Shown here piece after piece: positions 32,156-40,874 of a stretch of DNA of 64,000 bases. The position numbers were made by a program, and so were the translations under genes. This DNA comes from an uncultured Monoglobus sp. (GTDB lineage Bacteria > Bacillota > Clostridia > Monoglobales > Monoglobaceae): positions 1-64,000 of the forward strand of contig CANRGH010000001.1 in NCBI GenBank assembly GCA_947630135.1, given 5' to 3'. Within the stretch, counting starts at the first letter, position 1. Each line of letters begins with the position of its first letter. The notes under the pieces were generated by a model, which did not search any database, was not told where the DNA came from, and worked only from the letters and a program-made list of their open reading frames with translations.

Positions 32156-33833
32156 TCGTTCTTCCTCCCGTATAGGTTATCATTTCAATATCGTGGACCA
32201 CCGCCTCGCCCTCGCCCTCAAGCATCACGCGGAAGCTGTCGCATTTTTTGAGGCGCACCGGAACGCGGTGAACGAGAAAGCCTTTGCCCTCGCTCTCGAT
32301 CTCGCCGCAAAGCCTGAAATCGTCATCATCTGCGGCGAAGCTGACCCTTATGTGCGTCTCGGAACCGGTCTCGAGGCGGATGCAGACGGCGTTAACACTC
32401 TTGAAGTCAAAATCGTCAAGAGTGAATTTTTTGGATACCACGCACCATCTTATTACTTCTCCGCTCTCGTTCTCGTCGTCGCCGAGCATATACATATCGG
32501 TCTCCGTCACTCCGTACAGCCGCTCGCCTTGGCGGACAAAGTCCACAAACCTCGTATCGTCCTCTCGGTGCCAGAGATTGAGCTTCGGATTATACACGAG
32601 CAGCGAGGACTTCCCGTTCCGATCCGTCGCGCATGCGAAATAGCTCCGCCCGTCCGTGCCGCTTTTGCAGGACTTGAAAATCGTTTTTATCGGGGCGCTT
32701 ATCCTTTCCGGCTCGCCGCCGCTGTACTCGTAAAACCCGTCGGCCGCCATGTAATACAGCACGCCGCCCACCTCGGCGACGCTCTTGCCATCAAGAGCGC
32801 CGCTCAAGGTCTGTTTGGGGATCGAGAAATTTTTCGGCGAGTCGCCGTAAATATGGTGGATATAGTCCCGCTTGAACGCGACCACAGCCGAGCGGTAGCT
32901 CACAATCGCGGTGAACCCGCCGGGCGTGCCGACCTCGCTGTACCAGCTGTCGTCACCAAGCCCCTGGAAGGACGTGAAGTTAAAGCAGTCGCCAAGCTTT
33001 GAGGCATAGATATACTCGCCGTTTTCCGACGCGCCGAACAAGCGGTTGTTGTGAACGCAGGCGCAGGAAATGTCGGGGATATAGGTCTCGATCTTAAGCG
33101 GCCCTCTGTTCACGCAGCTGTCAAAGAACGCGTATCCGCCGCTTTTGTTGTGCATCAGCAGCGAGATCTCGTCGCTCTCAACTTCCTTTATGACCACGCT
33201 GACGATAGCGGTGTCCGAGGCAAACTTCTTTCTGCTGTCCGCCACAAAGGTGTTGTTGCTCTCCATGCTTGCGCCCGAGATCACAATGCTGTCTCCGGCC
33301 TTGAACACCTTGTCAAAGTCCGCGCCGGTCTTGCGGATCGAGGCTCTGTATATACCGCCGATCTCGTCATAATATGTGTTGAGCGCGGGGTCCGTGATCG
33401 TGACGCTTCTCGCCATCGGTCTGAGCTCATTTCTGACCTCTCCGGTATCGGGGTCGGGCAGATAGCGATAGTACATCTTGTCGGGGAAAATGCATATGCT
33501 TCCGCCAAAGTCAACGATCGACTTTTCGCCGTCCGTCAGATCCGCGCCCGGAACAACCTTTCCCTTGTACCAGAACCGCCTCCCCGCGACCCCGGTAAAC
33601 GAGTCAAGACCGCCCGGCGAATATTCCGGAAGAGTGATTGCGGTTATACCCTCCGCGGAAGCGATGTGCCGCCGCGGCTTTCTGGGCGCGAGACACGGTG
33701 CCGCGTCGGACGACATATTGAGCATCTCTCCAAGCTCTCTGTCATCAATTTTGTTTCTTTGGTCGTATCCGAAAAAACTCAGGATATCGACCTTTTTATT
33801 TTTGCTCTTTTGAGCCGCCGCAGGCAAATACAC
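32136..33833 (-). CDS. Podovirus nozzle/DNA-stabilisation-like protein
   Basis: 565 aa from a GTG with AGGAGG 8 nt upstream. The body is all-beta with repeating blades (FNFTSFQGLGDD, GTPGGFTAIVSYRSAVVAFK, IYGDSPKNFSIPK, EVGGVLYYMAADGFYEYSGG, LLVYNPKLNLWHRED). This resembles the beta-propeller nozzle or packaged-DNA stabilisation proteins of podoviruses (P22 gp10 / T7 gp12 class). That assignment is by pattern only. It lies 12 nt after the neck gene. No frameshift is seen. Confidence 0.6.
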   Translation of the reverse strand: MYLPAAAQKSKNKKVDILSFFGYDQRNKIDDRELGEMLNMSSDAAPCLAPRKPRRHIASAEGITAITLPEYSPGGLDSFTGVAGRRFWYKGKVVPGADLTDGEKSIVDFGGSICIFPDKMYYRYLPDPDTGEVRNELRPMARSVTITDPALNTYYDEIGGIYRASIRKTGADFDKVFKAGDSIVISGASMESNNTFVADSRKKFASDTAIVSVVIKEVESDEISLLMHNKSGGYAFFDSCVNRGPLKIETYIPDISCACVHNNRLFGASENGEYIYASKLGDCFNFTSFQGLGDDSWYSEVGTPGGFTAIVSYRSAVVAFKRDYIHHIYGDSPKNFSIPKQTLSGALDGKSVAEVGGVLYYMAADGFYEYSGGEPERISAPIKTIFKSCKSGTDGRSYFACATDRNGKSSLLVYNPKLNLWHREDDTRFVDFVRQGERLYGVTETDMYMLGDDENESGEVIRWCVVSKKFTLDDFDFKSVNAVCIRLETGSETHIRVSFAADDDDFRLCGEIESEGKGFLVHRVPVRLKKCDSFRVMLEGEGEAVVHDIEMITYTGGRTNVKHIR

Positions 33834-33845
33834 TGCTCATCCCTC

Positions 33846-34622
33846 CTACCAGTAATTTTTAAAACGCGCCAGATCGTTAAGCGGATTCCGCGTTTTGTAG
33901 TCTCTTTTGCACTCGTCATAAATATTGTTATACTGTATCATGTGGCTCGAATAGGTGTCGTAGTCGTGCTGATACAGCGCGATCTTCGCCAGCAGATACT
34001 CGACATACATGCGGTCATAGGGGGCCTCGACCTCGGTCTCGTCGCATATCACCCGCTTTATCACAAGCTTCGCGCCGGTCTCCGGCTTAAAAATATCGTC
34101 TGTGAGCCAAAGGTTTTCGCCGTCGTTGTCATAGACATACGTCCGCGCCGGCTCGAACTCCGGATCGTCGGGCATCTCGCACACGATCTCGTCGCCCTTC
34201 TTAAAAGGCAGCATAAAGCCCTCGATCTTGCTCTCGCTGACGTTGAACTCGCCCTCGACGCAAATGTTCTCGACCTCCTCGGGCATGGTCAGATAAACGA
34301 GCCTCAACGTCCTCGGATTGACGAACGACACTCCGTAACGCCTCCAAAGCTCGGCTCCCGCCATGAACGGCAGGCTGCGCAGATCGGCGCGGGTCAAAAA
34401 CCTTCCGTTGAGGTATGCCGCCTCGACTCTGTCGATCGGAATTTCGGGAGGCATCTCAAGCTCCCCTCGGCAGGTGACGCGGGTCTCCATGATCTCATAG
34501 CGCTTTTTCACATGACGGCGCAGCGACAGCGACACCTCATTGCACCAGCCGAGCTTTTCCTCAAGCTCAAAGCTGTTCGGGCTCAGGGCGTCGGCCGCCT
34601 CGATCGCCTTTAAAAGTTTCAA
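33846..34622 (-). CDS. Head-tail adaptor / tail-tubular-A-like protein
   Basis: 258 aa from a TTG with GAGG upstream. The opening LKAIEAADALSPNSFELEEKLGW and the mixed helical/beta middle with DPEFEPARTYVYDN are like neck connector (gp11/gp6-type) proteins of short-tailed phages. The position between capsid and nozzle genes supports this. The C-terminus (YDRMYVEYLLAKIALYQHDY...LNDLARFKNYW) is typical of adaptor proteins packed against the portal. No portal gene is present. Confidence 0.6.
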   Translation of the reverse strand: MKLLKAIEAADALSPNSFELEEKLGWCNEVSLSLRRHVKKRYEIMETRVTCRGELEMPPEIPIDRVEAAYLNGRFLTRADLRSLPFMAGAELWRRYGVSFVNPRTLRLVYLTMPEEVENICVEGEFNVSESKIEGFMLPFKKGDEIVCEMPDDPEFEPARTYVYDNDGENLWLTDDIFKPETGAKLVIKRVICDETEVEAPYDRMYVEYLLAKIALYQHDYDTYSSHMIQYNNIYDECKRDYKTRNPLNDLARFKNYW

Positions 34623-34636
34623 ACCGCCTCACCACC

Positions 34637-34888
34637 CTACGCCTCTTTGAGGCTGTCGATATATTTTTCGGCGGCCGCCGCCTGCTTGTCGGCGCGCTCC
34701 ACAGCCAGCGCGACCTTGCGGGGGACCATGACGCTCTCGCCGCGCTTGATCTGATAGTTGACCCCGTTGACCGTAACGGTGAGATCGTCTTTGTGTTTCC
34801 AGTTGTCCTTGACCAGCATCACCGGAACGGACTCGTTATAGAACGCCTCAAGCTCCGCTTCCTGCTTCTGTTTTTTTGTCATTGCCAT
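34637..34888 (-). CDS. Small protein of the capsid cassette (83 aa)
   Basis: A Lys/Glu-rich N-terminus (MTKKQKQEAELEAFYNE) is followed by a compact beta segment (DDLTVTVNGVNYQIKRGESVMVPRKVALAVE) and a helical tail. The middle looks like a small-barrel capsid accessory or decoration protein. It lies between the capsid and neck genes with 15-nt gaps and has GGAGG, so it is a genuine cassette member. Its function is unknown. Confidence 0.65.
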   Translation of the reverse strand: MAMTKKQKQEAELEAFYNESVPVMLVKDNWKHKDDLTVTVNGVNYQIKRGESVMVPRKVALAVERADKQAAAAEKYIDSLKEA

Positions 34889-34904
34889 TTTCGCCGCCTC
34901 CTTA

Positions 34905-36137
34905 TTAATAGCTGCAAGTCGTCTCGACTCTCACCATGAACTCGGGCGAAAGGATCTCCGCGGTCTGCGTCGCCTTCCAGCCGACGGTGCTTCTCTGATC
35001 GAGAGGATCGCCCGTGCCGGCGCTGCCCTTTTGCTTGATGATCGTCTCAAGGCCGCCGCCCGTGATGTTGGTGACGCCGTAGGCGTTCTGACCGATGAAC
35101 AGCGTGGAGTAGATGTCCCTGCCGTCCTTGCCCGCACCCGCGGGATAGATGATCGAACCGGGAACCACGGTGGGGCTCAGAGTCTCGCTGACGGTGATCT
35201 TTGCCGCTCCGGGATCGCCGGCTGTCGCCGAGGCTATCGTGTAGTCAAAGCCGTTTATCTGAATGGTTCTGCCGCTGAGCGCCGTCGCGTCGCCCGAGGC
35301 TATTTCTTCTCTCACGGTGATGACCTTGCCCGACACTGCGCCGACCGTCAGAGACTCGGGGTCGCCGATCGTGATGTTCGCCATCTTGCGCAGCGGCTCG
35401 GCTCTGAAAACCTTCGCCTCGGTCGACTCCACGAAAACAACTCCGTGGATCTTGCCGATCGTGCCGTTGTACCAATCCTTTGGGTCAACGTTCTGCTTAA
35501 CGGCCTTCCATTCGGGATCGTTGGTAAGATCGTTCGCCACGTCGGGATGAATGATCGCCACATAGCAGCCGTCCTTGATAGGCTGGGCGTTGTTGCGCTT
35601 GAGCGTTGCGACCGCTCTCTTGACCGCGGCCACGCTGAGATAGTCGTTGCCGCTCGCCTGGCCGCCGACAAGCACGTTTCTGTCGGCCTTGCCGTCGCCG
35701 TACTGAACGTTGGTGCCCGCGTTGATCTTCTCGCGGATAACAGTGTCGAGCGTCCTGCCCGCCTGATCTCCAAGCACGTTCTGGGTCTCGACAATAACGT
35801 TGTCGATCGCCGAGAGCGTCAGCATGTCGGACAGAGTCACATAGTCGCCGTACTGATCGACGGTCGACTCGACCGTGGTGACGTTGAGCTGATTGCCCTT
35901 GGGAGTAACGCCCTCGGTCAGCGGCTTCATCGCCTTGGGCAGCGGGCTGAAGCGGCGGAACTCGATCGTCTTGCCCGAGCCCTTGGGAATGGGCTTGCTC
36001 TGTCCGAACTGCGCGTGAACCAGCTTGGGGCTCGCGAAGCGGATCATCTGTCTGTCGTAATACGCCTTCATCTCGGGAGTGACGTTGTTTCCCACGCGGT
36101 TGGTGGTCGTTGTCTGGGTGTTGTAATTAATACTCAT
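34905..36137 (-). CDS. Major capsid protein, N4-gp56-like
   Basis: 410 aa. The N-terminal arm (TNRVGNNVTPEMKAYYDRQM then IRFASPKLVHAQFGQ) and the block GSGKTIEFRRFSPLPKAMKP are characteristic of the N4-gp56 family of HK97-fold major capsid proteins. The later EGVTPKGNQLNVTTVESTVD and YGDYVTLSDM blocks agree. An internal beta-rich insertion (~255-330) may be the surface domain. The gene is intact with GGAGG. It would form the icosahedral shell. The preceding gene is a candidate scaffold. Confidence 0.88.
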   Translation of the reverse strand: MSINYNTQTTTTNRVGNNVTPEMKAYYDRQMIRFASPKLVHAQFGQSKPIPKGSGKTIEFRRFSPLPKAMKPLTEGVTPKGNQLNVTTVESTVDQYGDYVTLSDMLTLSAIDNVIVETQNVLGDQAGRTLDTVIREKINAGTNVQYGDGKADRNVLVGGQASGNDYLSVAAVKRAVATLKRNNAQPIKDGCYVAIIHPDVANDLTNDPEWKAVKQNVDPKDWYNGTIGKIHGVVFVESTEAKVFRAEPLRKMANITIGDPESLTVGAVSGKVITVREEIASGDATALSGRTIQINGFDYTIASATAGDPGAAKITVSETLSPTVVPGSIIYPAGAGKDGRDIYSTLFIGQNAYGVTNITGGGLETIIKQKGSAGTGDPLDQRSTVGWKATQTAEILSPEFMVRVETTCSY

Positions 36138-36182
36138 AAAAATACCTCCGTAAAAATTTTTGATTGGCCGGACCTATCCGTC

Positions 36183-36752
36183 CTAAAACGAGATCTTCTC
36201 GCCCTTGCGGACGCGTCTGATAATATCGTCGACCTCTTCGTCGCTCATATCCTCGGGGTTCTTTTTCACCACGCCGCTGCCGCCGGGCTTTGACGTTCCG
36301 TTTTCGGCAATTCTCTTCTCGGGCGCGGGCCGCGCGGCCCTTTCCTCCGTCTCACCGCGGTGAGTGAGATAATACGCGTCCTCAACGCTGAGCCCGTTGC
36401 CCCAAAGATAATTGCAGAACTTGGGGTTCCGCAGCTCGCGCCTGATGTCAAAGTCTGGGTTTTTGAGTGAGAACTCTCTGACCTGCGCGTCGATCTCGGC
36501 GGCGCGTCTGTCGATATAAGCGGCGAGCTCCGGATCGGACGGGCCCTGCTGAGACATGCGCGCCGTCTGCGCGGCCTGCGCGGGCACTTGCATTCCCTGC
36601 GCGGGCGCCCCGCCCTGCGCGGCCTGCGGACGGTAAGCGTATCCCGCGCCACCTTCCTGCGGATAGGCCTGCTCCGCGGACTGACGCGGCGGATAAGAGC
36701 GCGCATACCTCTCGTCCTCGGGCGTCTGTCGTCTGTTACCAAATCCAAGCAT
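36183..36752 (-). CDS. Candidate capsid scaffolding protein (189 aa)
   Basis: The N-terminal half is disordered and rich in Pro/Gln/Ala/Gly. A central helical segment (AAYIDRRAAEIDAQVREFSL, FDIRRELRNPKFCNYLWGNG) is followed by a charged C-terminal helix (DEEVDDIIRRVRKGEKI) that could bind the capsid. This is how scaffolds of short-tailed phages look, and the gene sits directly upstream of the capsid gene. AAGGAG precedes the ATG. A minus-strand TATAAT (36807-36812) lies 55 nt upstream, with repeats beyond, so the cassette seems to start here. Confidence 0.6.
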   Translation of the reverse strand: MLGFGNRRQTPEDERYARSYPPRQSAEQAYPQEGGAGYAYRPQAAQGGAPAQGMQVPAQAAQTARMSQQGPSDPELAAYIDRRAAEIDAQVREFSLKNPDFDIRRELRNPKFCNYLWGNGLSVEDAYYLTHRGETEERAARPAPEKRIAENGTSKPGGSGVVKKNPEDMSDEEVDDIIRRVRKGEKISF

Positions 36753-36836
36753 AATTATGCTCCTTTCTTAAAAAATAATTTCGCGGCGGCTTCCCGCCAC
36801 AATTTAATTATAGTAAGAAAAACGTGCCGAGGGCTG

Positions 36837-37436
36837 ACAACGTAGGGACTAGGGAATAGGACCTAGGAACTAGGCCCGCCCGTTTGCCTCTCCCCATAAT
36901 TCGTAGGGGCGGATATCATCCGCCCGTTTGGCTTCCCCTTGAGGGGAAGCTGTCAGCGAAGCTGACTGATGAGGTGTAAGCCTCGCCCCTTGGGGATAAT
37001 CAGCGCGCGGAGTGTGCGGGTTCAAAGCGACCTTTCAAAATCGCTTGCGATTTTGACCAAACGCTTCCTTAGAGGTGGATTTCCGCCAAAGGGGGAAAGA
37101 CGGAGAGGGACTCCCTAATCCCTATTCGCTAATTGCTAATCACTACGTTCGTAGGGCCGGATGCCCACATCCGGCCGGCGGCATGTGGGCATGCCGCCCT
37201 ACACCAAAGTATGCAAAACACCATGTAGGGGCGGATATTATCCGCCCGTTTGGCTCTCCCTTTGGGGAGAGGTGGATTTCCGCCGTACGGCGGAAAGACG
37301 GAGAGGGGCTAACATAGTGATTAGTGATTAGCGAATAGGATAGGCGGCAGATTGCCGCCCGCTTGCCTCGCCCCTTGGGGGGGAGCTGTCGCCGAAGGCG
37401 ACTGAGAGGGGGTTCCCAACTCTTTGCATATTTCAG
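36837..37436. repeat. Repeat block F (REP-like and related hairpin modules)
   Basis: A 600-bp run holds CTAGGGA words (36843-36873), GTAG-headed hairpins (about 36901-36930, 37151-37178, 37179-37203, 37227-37250, 37346-37361) and modules of the type gagctgtcagcgaagctgactga, ggtggatttccgccgtacggcggaaagacggagaggg (about 37270-37310) and gctgtcgccgaaggcgactgagaggg (about 37386-37410). The attcgctaattgctaatcactacg tract occurs twice in opposite orientation (37127-37150, 37319-37340). No gene is credible in it. Confidence 0.75.
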
Positions 37437-37446
37437 ACATAATAAA

Positions 37447-37466
37447 AGCACACCCGAAGATGTGCT
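37447..37466 (-). terminator. Terminator of the 65-aa Cys protein gene
   Basis: On the minus strand AGCACA, an 8-nt loop, then TGTGCT and TTTATT. It lies 75 nt after the stop at 37541. Confidence 0.6.
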
Positions 37467-37540
37467 GATATTTTTATTAAAATCCCGTGTTTTCGTCATT
37501 CTCCGTATGGTGGAGCGACTACTTCCGAGTGCTTATTCTC

Positions 37541-37738
37541 TTACAATTTCGGTGAACCGTCATACTCATATTTATATCCGTTATTACACTCTTTGAGCTG
37601 CCTTACATCAATATCACTCTCAAAAAACTTTAAAGGTATCTCGTCGGGAAAAGCCTTGCATCTCGGCATACCGTAACTGCCTGAGATCGGGATTGCGTTT
37701 TTACACATTGAACATGGATGATTAAGTATAAATGACAT
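37541..37738 (-). CDS. Small four-cysteine protein (65 aa)
   Basis: The ORF has a strong SD (GGAGG, 6-nt spacing). It carries HPCSMCKN, RCKAFPDEIP and KECNNGYKYE, spacing CxxC, C, C, suggestive of a small zinc-binding fold. The CKAFPxxIP and NGYxYE signature matches a widespread family of small bacterial Cys proteins that I know only as uncharacterised. It stands alone among repeat modules with its own terminator. Its role is unknown. Confidence 0.68.
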   Translation of the reverse strand: MSFILNHPCSMCKNAIPISGSYGMPRCKAFPDEIPLKFFESDIDVRQLKECNNGYKYEYDGSPKL

Positions 37739-37803
37739 CTCTATTCCTCCATATAAAGTGCAGGAAGCACCTGATGCTTCGTGCCAAGTTTCATATTTTT
37801 CCT

Positions 37804-38068
37804 ACTTGTAGGAGCGGATATTATCCGCCCGTTTGGCTCTCCCTTTAGGGAGAGCTGTCGCCGAAGGCGACTGAGAGGGGACTCCCTAATCCCTATTCGC
37901 TAATTGCTAATCACTACGTTCGTAGGGCCGGATGCCCACATCCGGCCGCTCGTTTGCATCCCCCTCGGGGGAGGTGGATTTCCGCCAAAGGCGGAAAGAC
38001 GGAGAGGGGTTCTCATTGGTTCATTTCCCCTCTTAGCCGGCGGCATGTGGGCATGCCGCCCTACAACA
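37804..38068. repeat. Repeat block G (REP-like modules)
   Basis: A GGGCGG/CCGCCC palindrome and a gctgtcgccgaaggcgactgagaggg module come first. The attcgctaattgctaatcactacg tract, a GTAG-headed hairpin (about 37921-37947), a ggatttccgccaaaggcggaaagacggagaggg module and a second GGCGGCATG/CATGCCGCC hairpin (about 38040-38065) follow. It is largely a reshuffled copy of block F. Confidence 0.72.
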
Positions 38069-38180
38069 TGAGTACAACAATCGAAAATATTCCCTATTGC
38101 TCTTTTGACTATTTCACCAAAATTATTTTTCAGCATTCCGCCTCACATAGTCACGGTGTATTCGATCAATCGGGGAATTA

Positions 38181-38375
38181 TTATAAATCACTGTATTTGC
38201 ATTTTTTACAAATCAATTTGGCATTATCAATATCATTAACATCTTGCAGCTCCTTTACGGAAGATGTCTTAAAACTTCCGCTAAGCGCCATTAAGGAGTC
38301 ATAACATAAGTCAATATAAATCACCTTTTTATATACAGGGCAATAATGCGGCTTAGTATAATTTAGCTTTGACAT
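38181..38375 (-). CDS. Small Cys-containing protein (64 aa)
   Basis: The ORF has GAGGTGG 10 nt before its ATG. Cys residues occur in YCPVYKK, DLCYDS and ICKKCKYSD, so a small zinc-binding or redox fold is possible. I recognise no family. It lies in the same orientation as the 65-aa Cys protein, with repeat DNA between them. Confidence 0.6.
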   Translation of the reverse strand: MSKLNYTKPHYCPVYKKVIYIDLCYDSLMALSGSFKTSSVKELQDVNDIDNAKLICKKCKYSDL

Positions 38376-38567
38376 ACTTCTTCACCACCTCGTATAAATT
38401 CAATCGTTCGGGCACATTCATTTTTCCGCCAAACCGACGCAAATCTATTGTACCACATAAAAAACCATATTTCAAACCGAATTTATAAATATTTTAGATA
38501 ATGTTTATTTTTATTTTAGATTTGCGTGTTAACATTAAATCATTCCGAAATAGAAAGGGGAACTGTT

Positions 38568-39299
38568 ATGAACGAAATCGTAAAAACAACAAATCTCACA
38601 AAGCGCTACAAAGGCGCGGCGGCAGTCAGCGGCCTCAACATGAGCGTTAAAGAGGGGCGGATATACGGCTTTCTCGGGCCTAACGGCGCGGGAAAAACGA
38701 CGACGCTCAAAATGCTGCTGAGCCTTGTCCGCCCGACCGCGGGCGAGATCGAGATAATGGGGCGGCGCATGAACGCGGAAAACCGCATAGAAATTTTGCG
38801 CGGTATAGGTTCGCTTATCGAGTCGCCGTCGTTTTACGGCCACCTGACAGGCGAGGAAAACCTGAAAATCCTGCAAACGCTCTTAGGCGTGCCGAAAAGG
38901 AATATCGACAAGGTGCTGCGAATCGTCAGGCTCGAAAATCAGCGCGGCAAAAAAGCGTCGGCCTACTCGCTCGGCATGAAGCAGCGGCTCGGCCTCGCGG
39001 GCGCGCTCCTTTCGTTCCCTAAACTGCTTATCCTCGACGAGCCCACAAACGGGCTTGACCCGTCGGGAATACAGGAAATGCGCGGGCTTATCAAATCTCT
39101 GCCAAAGGAGTACGGCATGACCGTGATCGTGTCAAGCCACCTGCTCTCGGAGATCGACCAAACAGCCGAGGACGTCGGCATTATCTCAAACGGCAGAATG
39201 ATGTATCAGGGCGCGCTCGACGATCTGCACCGCGTGGACGAGACAAAATCGCTTGAGGAAATATTCCTCGATCTCACAGAAAGGGAGCGAAGCCTATGA
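38568..39299 (+). CDS. BcrA-type ABC transporter ATPase
   Basis: 243 aa from the ATG at 38568 with AAAGGGG; a GTG 14 codons earlier is less likely. Walker A GPNGAGKTT, a signature-like SLGMKQRLGLAGALL and Walker B LLILDEPTNGLDP are present, with switch His in SSHLL. The family (BcrA, NukF, lantibiotic-immunity ATPases) drives export of bacitracin or lantibiotics or ABC-2-type transport. It overlaps the permease start by 4 nt (ATGA). No dedicated two-component system is adjacent. Confidence 0.94.
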   Translation: MNEIVKTTNLTKRYKGAAAVSGLNMSVKEGRIYGFLGPNGAGKTTTLKMLLSLVRPTAGEIEIMGRRMNAENRIEILRGIGSLIESPSFYGHLTGEENLKILQTLLGVPKRNIDKVLRIVRLENQRGKKASAYSLGMKQRLGLAGALLSFPKLLILDEPTNGLDPSGIQEMRGLIKSLPKEYGMTVIVSSHLLSEIDQTAEDVGIISNGRMMYQGALDDLHRVDETKSLEEIFLDLTERERSL

Positions 39300-40057
39300 T
39301 AAAGCTTTTAAAGTGCGAGTTTATGAAAACGCGCCGCCGCTATGTGTTTGTGACCGCGCTCGTCATAACCGCGGCAATGCTCGCGTGGATCTATCCGCGC
39401 CACCGAAGCGCCGACCTGCTGCGGCTCGGCTGGATGGCGAACTTATACGAGCTTCCGCTTATAAATTCGATCTTTATGCCGCTGCTCTCGATAATCGTAT
39501 CGTCGCGCCTGTGCGACATTGAGCACAAAGGCGCGATGCTCAAGCAGCTTGCCGTCACCGAAAAGCGCGGGCAGATCTACGACGCGAAGCTTTTATACGG
39601 TCTCGCGATCATGATGTTCTGCGTAGGTTTAAGCTGGGGAATGACGATCGCGTTCGGCTATATCGCTGGCTTTGAAGGCGGCCCGCCGATAAGGCTGTAT
39701 CTTTTGTATCTGCTGCTTACGGCCGCGCCGACGATCGCGGTGTATATTTTTCAGCACACGCTGTCGCTCTGCTTTAAAAATCAGGCGGTCACATTCTTCA
39801 CGGGAGCGATAGGCACGTTTTTCGGGACGTTTTCGATGTTCCTGCCGCAGCTCCCGTGGCTCCGCGGGTCGCTTATCTGGGGATATTACGGCGCGCTGAG
39901 CTTTGTCGGCCTGTTTGACTGGTCAAAAGACGACCGCTATAAACTCGCGCATTTTGACGTAATCGGCGTTGATTGGAAATTTTTTGCCGCGCTGATCTTC
40001 ATATGCGCCGCGATTTACATAATCGGGCGCGAAATATTCAAGAGAAAGGAGCTTTAA
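39296..40057 (+). CDS. ABC-2-type permease subunit 1 (lantibiotic-immunity-like)
   Basis: A 253-aa membrane protein with about six helices. It starts MIKLLKCEFMKTRRRYV, the usual opening of BcrB/MutE-type permeases, and contains the ABC-2 feature KLLYGLAIMMF. It forms a channel with the neighbouring ATPase and second permease, probably protecting the cell against antimicrobial peptides. It is coupled to the ATPase by a 4-nt overlap and lies 3 nt from the next gene. Confidence 0.88.
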   Translation: MIKLLKCEFMKTRRRYVFVTALVITAAMLAWIYPRHRSADLLRLGWMANLYELPLINSIFMPLLSIIVSSRLCDIEHKGAMLKQLAVTEKRGQIYDAKLLYGLAIMMFCVGLSWGMTIAFGYIAGFEGGPPIRLYLLYLLLTAAPTIAVYIFQHTLSLCFKNQAVTFFTGAIGTFFGTFSMFLPQLPWLRGSLIWGYYGALSFVGLFDWSKDDRYKLAHFDVIGVDWKFFAALIFICAAIYIIGREIFKRKEL

Positions 40058-40060
40058 ATT

Positions 40061-40789
40061 ATGCTGCTGAAATTATTGAACGCGGAGCGAATGAAGCTCA
40101 AACGCTCGCCCGTGTGGCTCGCGTTTTTGATCATGCCGATCATCCCCGCGGCTTTGGGAACGGCGAATTATCTGTATCAGAAGGAGGTTTTAACGCGCGA
40201 ATGGCTGAGTCTGTGGACGCAGCACACGCTGTTTACCGATTATTTCTTTCTGCCGATAACGCTCGGCATTTACTGCGCGTATATAATGCGGTCGGAACAT
40301 ATGAACAATAACTGGAACAAGGTTTTCACTATTCCCGCGCGCCGCTCGTCGGTATTTTCCGCCAAGCTGATAACCGCCACGCTGATGCTGCTTTTCAGCA
40401 TGATATGGATATGCGCGCTGTTCGTGATAAGCGGATATATCGCGGGCCTCACAAACCCGCCGTGGCTCACGGTCGCACGGTGGTGCGCGTTCGGAACGCT
40501 CGGAGGCATGGTCACTGTCTCGATACAAATTCTGATCTCGATGAACGTGAAAAGCTTCGCGCTGCCCGTTGGAATATCGTTCGCGGGCGGCCTGTCGGGG
40601 CTTGTGTTCCTCGCGAAAAATATGGGCCACATATGGCCGTATTCACTGATGTCCTACGGCATGAACGCCAACGCTCCGCAGGAGCTCGCGCAAAGCGGCT
40701 GCGGCCAATTTATATTGATTTGCGTTTTATACACTGCTTTTTTCACGATAACGGGCGGAGTCATCGCGGCGCGGCGCGATATTTCATAG
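40061..40789 (+). CDS. ABC-2-type permease subunit 2 (lantibiotic-immunity-like)
   Basis: A 242-aa membrane protein with about six helices. The opening LLKLLNAERMKLKRSPVW and the block NNNWNKVFTIPARRSSVFSA are typical of MutG/BcrC-like partner permeases. It completes an ATPase plus two permease exporter. The SD lies in the preceding gene end (GAAAGGAG). A terminator follows 40 nt later. Confidence 0.88.
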   Translation: MLLKLLNAERMKLKRSPVWLAFLIMPIIPAALGTANYLYQKEVLTREWLSLWTQHTLFTDYFFLPITLGIYCAYIMRSEHMNNNWNKVFTIPARRSSVFSAKLITATLMLLFSMIWICALFVISGYIAGLTNPPWLTVARWCAFGTLGGMVTVSIQILISMNVKSFALPVGISFAGGLSGLVFLAKNMGHIWPYSLMSYGMNANAPQELAQSGCGQFILICVLYTAFFTITGGVIAARRDIS

Positions 40790-40829
40790 CGCGAAGTCTG
40801 CTACCAAAGGCGCAGTTTCGCCCGCGTCA

Positions 40830-40864
40830 AAAAGGCGCGTCACGCTGATCGTGACGTGCCTTTT
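40830..40864. terminator. Bidirectional terminator between ABC exporter and ptsI
   Basis: A 14-bp stem (AAAGGCGCGTCACG, one G-U) with loop CTGAT and T-tracts on both strands. Confidence 0.86.
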
Positions 40865-40874
40865 AGTTTTGAGC

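Noticed and set aside
33051-34613. Long plus-strand open frames opposite real genes (for example here and at 16006-17109, 40851-42368, 20523-21440)
   Set aside because: They are antisense shadows caused by codon composition of clear minus-strand genes; they lack SDs and show Arg/His/Val-rich nonsense composition.
30902-36752. Complete active prophage
   Set aside because: No integrase, terminase, portal, lysis, replication or repressor genes and no attachment repeats are seen around the six virion-type genes.
36837-38068. CRISPR array
   Set aside because: Repeats are palindromic modules of several kinds at irregular spacing, with no unique spacers of constant length and no cas genes.
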